The notes beneath the pieces are model-generated. The model was not told the DNA's origin. It did not search any database and was given only the letters and a program-made list of their open reading frames with translations. From Spirochaetaceae bacterium (GTDB lineage Bacteria > Spirochaetota > Spirochaetia > DSM-27196 > SLST01): a DNA stretch of 16,976 bases. Position 1 is the stretch's first letter. Each line of letters starts with the position of its first letter. This document shows, piece by piece, positions 13,146 to 16,976 of this stretch. Where the stretch lies: the NCBI GenBank assembly GCA_007129695.1, contig SKVA01000388.1, forward strand, positions 1 through 16,976, read 5' to 3'. A program made the translations under genes and the position numbers.

Positions 13146-14134
13146 AACCGTTCAGGTACGCAAACCCCGCGACAATCGATACCGCCGTGGAACTCCTTGC
13201 CGACGACGGGGCGATGGCGATGGCCGGCGGCGTCGACCTGGTCCACGAGATGAAGCGTGGGATCCGTGCGCCGGCGCTCGTTGTGAGCCTGTCAGGGATC
13301 GACGGACTATCGGGTATCGTCGAACGCGACGGCGTCGTGGAGATCGGCGCGCTGACACCGGTCGAACGGCTGTTGAGCGATCCGGTTATCGCGACCCACA
13401 CACCACTCCTGACGCAGGCGGCGCGCGAGGTAGCAACGCCGCAGCTGCGCGCGATGGGAACGGTCGCTGGCAACATCCTGCAGCGCCCGCAGTGCTGGTA
13501 CTACCGCGACCCGGACTCGTTCTGCCTGCGAAAGGGCGGGACGCACTGTCACGCGGTCGCCGGCGACAACCGCTACCACGCAATCCTGGGCGGCGGTCCG
13601 TGCCACATCGTCTGCCCTTCCGATCTGGCACCCGCGCTGGTCGCGTTGGACGCGACCGTCACCGTCCAGGGTGCCGGAGCCGCCGAGCGATGCCTGCCGA
13701 TCCGCGAGCTCTTCGTTGGACCGCGCACCGACCCTCACAGCGAGCACGTCCTGGCGCGGGGTGAGATCATCACCAGACTGATCGTCCCGTCGAGCGCGGG
13801 AGCCCAGTCGCTGTTCATGAAGGCGCGCGAACGCGCCGCATGGGACTTCGCGCTCGCGAGCGCGAGCGTACTGGTCACTCGCGACGCGAACGCGACGGTC
13901 ACGCGCGCCCGTATCGTCCTGGGCGGGGTAGCCCCGAACGCGTGGGATGCGAGCGACGCCGCGGCGTCGCTCGTCGGTTCACCGCTCGACGCCGCATCGA
14001 TCGCGCGTGCGGCGGATCTCTGCGTTCGCGGCGCACGGCCGCTTCGCGACAACGCGTACAAGGTTGATCTGACCCGACGGCTGACCGCGCGCGCGCTTGA
14101 GACGATTGCGACTCACGACCCGATCGGGCACTAG
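13142..14134 (+). CDS. Xanthine dehydrogenase-family FAD-binding medium subunit with a cysteine-rich insertion
   Basis: The 330-residue subunit binds FAD. It shows the FAD loop AGGVDLVHEMK (28-38) and the flavin-binding ATPQLRAMGTVAGNILQRP (98-116). A cysteine-rich insertion follows: C118, C128, C136, C154 and C158 (QCWYYRD, FCLRKGG, HCHAVAG, PCHIVCPSD). PaoB/YagS-type and 4-hydroxybenzoyl-CoA reductase-type subunits carry an extra [4Fe-4S] cluster in this region, so one is likely here. The usual HPSD motif is CPSD, making five cysteines. The C-terminal domain runs from about 215 to the end. GGAGG before the ATG at 13142 supports the start. The gene closes the operon; the next gene, 39 nt on, has its own promoter. 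Confidence 0.93.
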   Translation: MKPFRYANPATIDTAVELLADDGAMAMAGGVDLVHEMKRGIRAPALVVSLSGIDGLSGIVERDGVVEIGALTPVERLLSDPVIATHTPLLTQAAREVATPQLRAMGTVAGNILQRPQCWYYRDPDSFCLRKGGTHCHAVAGDNRYHAILGGGPCHIVCPSDLAPALVALDATVTVQGAGAAERCLPIRELFVGPRTDPHSEHVLARGEIITRLIVPSSAGAQSLFMKARERAAWDFALASASVLVTRDANATVTRARIVLGGVAPNAWDASDAAASLVGSPLDAASIARAADLCVRGARPLRDNAYKVDLTRRLTARALETIATHDPIGH

Positions 14135-14158
14135 TGGCCGTGATTGCGGTCGTGCGCG

Positions 14159-14167
14159 TGATATAGT
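14159..14167 (+). promoter_or_regulatory. Extended -10 promoter of the HisKA_2 kinase gene, leaderless
   Basis: TG-A-TATAGT (14159-14167; hexamer 14162-14167, 5 of 6) ends 6 nt before the GTG at 14174. The predicted transcription start is the G of that GTG. No convincing -35 is seen, as expected for extended -10 promoters, and there is no Shine-Dalgarno sequence. Confidence 0.55.
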
Positions 14168-14173
14168 AGCAGC

Positions 14174-15679
14174 GTGACCCGTCGGCCGCGGCAGCTCAAG
14201 CACCTCATCTTCGTGCTCCTGGTGCTTCTTGCGCACTTCTCTAGCCTCACGACCAACGCGGTCTGGCTGATCCGCGACTACCGCCGGTTCAGCCGTGACA
14301 ACGCGGAGATGCGCGATCAGATCCTGGCGTATGAAGAGGCGATCGTGCGGCGTGAGGTCGAGCACGTGATCCACATGATCGACGCGGAGATCGAGTACGC
14401 GCGAGGCCGCCACGCGACGCGCGGCACCCTTCCCGCCGACGTCGAGGCCGAACTCCAGGAGAAGATGCTGATCGCGATCGATTCGATCCGCTTCGGCGAC
14501 GAAGGCTACGTATTCGTGCTCGGGTTCGACGGCGTGATCCGCGCGTCGGCGCAGACGACCGACCCGACCGGCGAGGTCATCAGCCTGCTGCTATCGACCG
14601 TCGCCGATTACCCGGACGGCGCGTACGTCGAGTACCCGTGGCGCAAACTGACGGTCGGCGATGTCACGCCGAAAATGAGCTACATCCAGCCGGTTCCACA
14701 GTGGGACTGGGTGATCGGCGCGGGCTTCTACCTTGACGACCTTTCCGCGACGATGTCCGAACGGAGCGCGGCGATGCGGCGCCACTTCTGGATTTCGGTA
14801 CTCCAGTCGAGCGTGGTGCTGATTGGCGTGATCGTCGCGACGCTCCTCCTGGCGCGCGCGATAGGCCGCCGCATCGGCGCTGCGATCGAAACCTTCATCA
14901 ACGACATAGGCGCGGCGATCGTCACGAACGAAACGATCGACCAGTCGGCTCAAGCCTTCACCGAGTTGCGATCGATCGCGCGATCGCTGAACGGGGTGCT
15001 CCGGGAGAAGGCGGCGGCCGGCCGCGTGCTGTCGGAGTCGCTCGCAGAGAAGGAGATCCTGCTCCGCGAAGTCCATCATCGAACGAAGAACAACCTCCAG
15101 ATCGTATCGAGCATCCTCCACCTCCAGTCGGGATCGTTCGACGACGAGCGTTTCCGCGTTGCGCTCTCTGAGTGCATCAACCGGATCCACTCGATGGCGC
15201 TCGTCCACGAGCACCTCTATCAGAACGAGCGGCTGTCGCGGATAGACATGAGCGACTACCTCACCAGCCTGATCCAGAGCATCAGGGCGGGCCACGAAGG
15301 ACCGACACGCGGGCGAATCACGTACTCGGTCGATGTCGAGCGCGGTGTTGAGTTCGGCATCGATCTGGCTATCCCGTGCGGACTGATCGTGACCGAGATC
15401 CTGTCGAACAGCATCAAGCACGCGTTTCCGGTCGAACGCTCGGGCACGGTCGCTCTGTCTCTGCGCAAGACCGGCAACACCTTCGCGCTGGAAGTCTCCG
15501 ACGACGGCGTTGGAATCCCCGGAGGGATCGACCGCGACCAGCCCGACACACTCGGCATGACGCTTCTGGGGGCGCTGACCGATCAGATATCGGCGACCGT
15601 GACCGTCACGACCGACCGGGGCGTCCTCTGGCGGCTCGAAATCCCGGCCGCTGCCGCTACACTGGTAACGGCGCGGTAA
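14174..15679 (+). CDS. Membrane sensor histidine kinase with a Cache domain and HisKA_2/HATPase module
   Basis: The 501-residue product has a first membrane span (LIFVLLVLLAHF, about 11-32) and a periplasmic sensor of the Cache_2 type (about 33-203). The FGDEGYVFVLGFDGVIRAS (107-125) and WDWVIGAGFYLDDL (177-190) motifs of that sensor are clear. A second span (SVVLIGVIVATLLLA, about 209-228) and a coiled linker follow. The kinase core has the HisKA_2 box LLREVHHRTKNNLQIVSS (296-313; phosphoacceptor H301 or H302). Its ATPase has N-box EILSNSIKHAF (N412), G1 box DDGVGIP (443-449) and GMTLLGALTD (461-470). Cache sensors usually bind small organic ligands. No response regulator gene is adjacent. 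The GTG is preceded by a promoter and no Shine-Dalgarno sequence. The 3' end overlaps the convergent GH3-like remnant by 23 bp. Confidence 0.92.
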   Translation: MTRRPRQLKHLIFVLLVLLAHFSSLTTNAVWLIRDYRRFSRDNAEMRDQILAYEEAIVRREVEHVIHMIDAEIEYARGRHATRGTLPADVEAELQEKMLIAIDSIRFGDEGYVFVLGFDGVIRASAQTTDPTGEVISLLLSTVADYPDGAYVEYPWRKLTVGDVTPKMSYIQPVPQWDWVIGAGFYLDDLSATMSERSAAMRRHFWISVLQSSVVLIGVIVATLLLARAIGRRIGAAIETFINDIGAAIVTNETIDQSAQAFTELRSIARSLNGVLREKAAAGRVLSESLAEKEILLREVHHRTKNNLQIVSSILHLQSGSFDDERFRVALSECINRIHSMALVHEHLYQNERLSRIDMSDYLTSLIQSIRAGHEGPTRGRITYSVDVERGVEFGIDLAIPCGLIVTEILSNSIKHAFPVERSGTVALSLRKTGNTFALEVSDDGVGIPGGIDRDQPDTLGMTLLGALTDQISATVTVTTDRGVLWRLEIPAAAATLVTAR

Positions 15680-15884
15680 GCCGTATGTCCGCGACGAGCA
15701 GCCGCACGCGTCGCGACTCTCCCGGATCCACGAACACGTTGTCGAAGCCTTTGAGCTCACGCACCGGTCGGTCGGCGTCTTCGTACGGGATAGTCGGCTG
15801 AAACGGGGTCAGTCCTGCGCGGGTGAGCGAACGTGCCTGCCTGGCGGTGATACTCGTAGTGGCTCCGGGACCAATCGTACCCGA
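15657..15884 (-). pseudogene. Remnant resembling the C-terminal Fn3-like domain of a GH3 glycosidase
   Basis: In the minus strand, 75 open codons follow directly and in frame after the stop of the Y_Y_Y-type kinase, ending at TAG 15657-15659. They have no ATG, GTG or TTG start. The middle reads RPVRELKGFDNVFVDPGE, followed by SRRVRLLV. This closely follows the GH3 C-terminal Fn3-like pattern R-P-V-(K/R)-E-L-K-G-F-x-x-V-x-(L/V)-x-P-G-E-S-x-x-V. The rest of such a gene is absent, so this looks like the surviving 3' end of a deleted gene. The motif match is short, and another beta-sandwich protein is possible. Confidence 0.45.
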
Positions 15885-16976
15885 TCAGCCGCCGACTGCA
15901 AGCGGCAGCTCGACAGTAGCCACGGTTCCGCCTTCGAGCCTTGGCTGCAGAGAGAGCGTACCGCCCATCCGCGCTACCAGGTCGCGGCACAGGAGCAGCC
16001 CCAGTCCGGTACCCCGCTCCCCGCTCGTTCCGTGCGACCTGGCCACGGTGCGCCCCTCCATCAGCGCGTCGAGCCGTTCGCGCGGCATCCCGACGCCATC
16101 GTCGATGACGGCGATCGTGACGCGTTGGCCGAGCGCGGCAGCGTGGATCTGGATCGACCCGTTCGGGCGCGAGAACTTCACCGCGTTGCTGACCAGGTTC
16201 GTGAGGACGGTCTTCACTCCGTGCGGGTCGGCGAGCACCACGATATCGGTCGGAGCGTCCACGGCGAACGCAAGCCACTTCGCGCGCATCGCGCCGCGGT
16301 GCGCGTCGATAACCTCATCGACGATCGACGCGACGGCGACAGGCGCCGCGTTGAGCTGCAACGTTCCAAGCTGCAGCTGCGACCACTCCAGAAGATTCTC
16401 CAGCATCGCGCCCAGGCCCCCGGCGGACGCAGCGATCACCGACGACACTTCCAGAAGCTGCTCACGGTCGACCGAATCGGAGTCGCGGACGACCTGGTCG
16501 GTCAGCTGCGCGATCCCTCTGATCGGTCCACGAAGATCGTGCGCGATGATCGAAAAGAACCGGTCTTTCGTCTCGTTCGCCACGCGAAGCTCAGCGTTGG
16601 CTGCACGGAGCGCTTCGGTGCGCTCGCCAACCGTCGCCTCGAGCCGCCGGGCCTGTTCGCGGAGCGACCGCGTGCGCAGAGAGAACACCAGGTACACCGC
16701 TACACCGATCAGGACGATCGATAGCGCGGCGAACGCTTCGGTACGCCAGAACGGAGGGCGAATCGTCAGCGCGATTCGGGCCGGATCGCTACTCCAGACG
16801 CCGCGGCTGTCGGCGGCGATGACCTCGAAGGTATAACGCCCGGGACGCAACGACGTGTACGTCGCAGTCGCCCGGTGTCCGGCGTCGACCCAGCCGGAAT
16901 CCAGTCCAATGAGTCTATACCGGTACGAGTTACGAAGCGGGAGCGAAAACTCCATCGCGGCGAAACCGAACTCGAC
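15885..16976 (-). CDS. Two-component sensor histidine kinase, Y_Y_Y (propeller-type) C-terminal part, cut by the window edge
   Basis: The reading frame is open to the right edge (363 codons visible). It begins in a Y_Y_Y domain, recognisable by NSYRYRLIGLDSGWVDAG, TYTSLRPGRYTFEVIAADS and PPFWRT. One membrane span follows (FAALSIVLIGVAVYLVFSL), then a coiled coil and a HisKA domain with FFSIIAHDLRGPIRGI (phosphoacceptor His). The HATPase has NLVSNAVKFS, DDGVGMP and GTGLGLLLCRDLVARMGG. In this class a periplasmic beta-propeller precedes the Y_Y_Y domain and would lie beyond the window. An ATG at 16955 is internal and not the real start. The stop is TGA 15885-15887. No receiver domain is fused in the visible part. 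Confidence 0.93.
   Translation of the reverse strand, partial: VEFGFAAMEFSLPLRNSYRYRLIGLDSGWVDAGHRATATYTSLRPGRYTFEVIAADSRGVWSSDPARIALTIRPPFWRTEAFAALSIVLIGVAVYLVFSLRTRSLREQARRLEATVGERTEALRAANAELRVANETKDRFFSIIAHDLRGPIRGIAQLTDQVVRDSDSVDREQLLEVSSVIAASAGGLGAMLENLLEWSQLQLGTLQLNAAPVAVASIVDEVIDAHRGAMRAKWLAFAVDAPTDIVVLADPHGVKTVLTNLVSNAVKFSRPNGSIQIHAAALGQRVTIAVIDDGVGMPRERLDALMEGRTVARSHGTSGERGTGLGLLLCRDLVARMGGTLSLQPRLEGGTVATVELPLAVGG

Overview
The window is about 17 kb of GC-rich chromosome, densely packed with housekeeping, signalling and metabolic genes. I see no phage, transposase, toxin, CRISPR or plasmid genes. A predicted outer-membrane barrel protein with a signal peptide points to a Gram-negative (diderm) host. 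The gene mix (cheR-cheB, a DUF1576 membrane protein, a Y_Y_Y-type sensor kinase, a HisKA_2 kinase) would suit a free-living high-GC spirochaete, but that placement is inference and the sequence does not prove it.

Layout. Bases 1-47 (minus) are the first codons of CTP synthase (pyrG). Upstream on the same strand lie a 21-bp tandem repeat and a bifunctional-nuclease-family (DUF151-like) gene. Divergent from it, cheR, cheB and lipB form a tightly overlapping plus-strand operon. lipB converges with a YmdB-family phosphoesterase gene whose metal ligands are largely replaced. Divergent from ymdB is a small heat-shock operon: hsp20, a 39-40 residue membrane peptide and a terminator. Aspartate kinase follows on the minus strand, divergent from a two-gene operon of a DUF1576 membrane protein and a small acidic cytosolic protein, preceded by a possible 13-codon leader. 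A hairpin separates this operon from a convergent outer-membrane protein gene. Next come tRNA-Leu(CAG), a 17-bp repeat of its 3' end, and a membrane-anchored DUF2807 protein. A three-subunit molybdenum hydroxylase operon ([2Fe-2S], molybdopterin and FAD subunits) occupies 10.3-14.1 kb. The window ends with a Cache/HisKA_2 kinase converging on a Y_Y_Y-type kinase that runs off the right edge; between them lies a remnant resembling a GH3 C-terminal domain.

How the parts work together. CheR and CheB set receptor methylation, and lipB is co-transcribed with them. Hsp20 is translationally linked to a membrane peptide. The DUF1576 pair looks like a two-component transport or membrane unit of unknown substrate. 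The molybdenum enzyme genes have no maturation chaperone or regulator beside them.

The most unusual overall pattern is in the starts. Genes that begin a transcript often lack a Shine-Dalgarno sequence and have a -10-like element only 5-9 nt before the start codon (pyrG, the DUF151-like gene, ymdB, lysC, the 13-codon leader, the DUF2807 gene and the HisKA_2 kinase gene). This suggests widespread leaderless mRNAs. Genes inside operons mostly have clear Shine-Dalgarno sequences.
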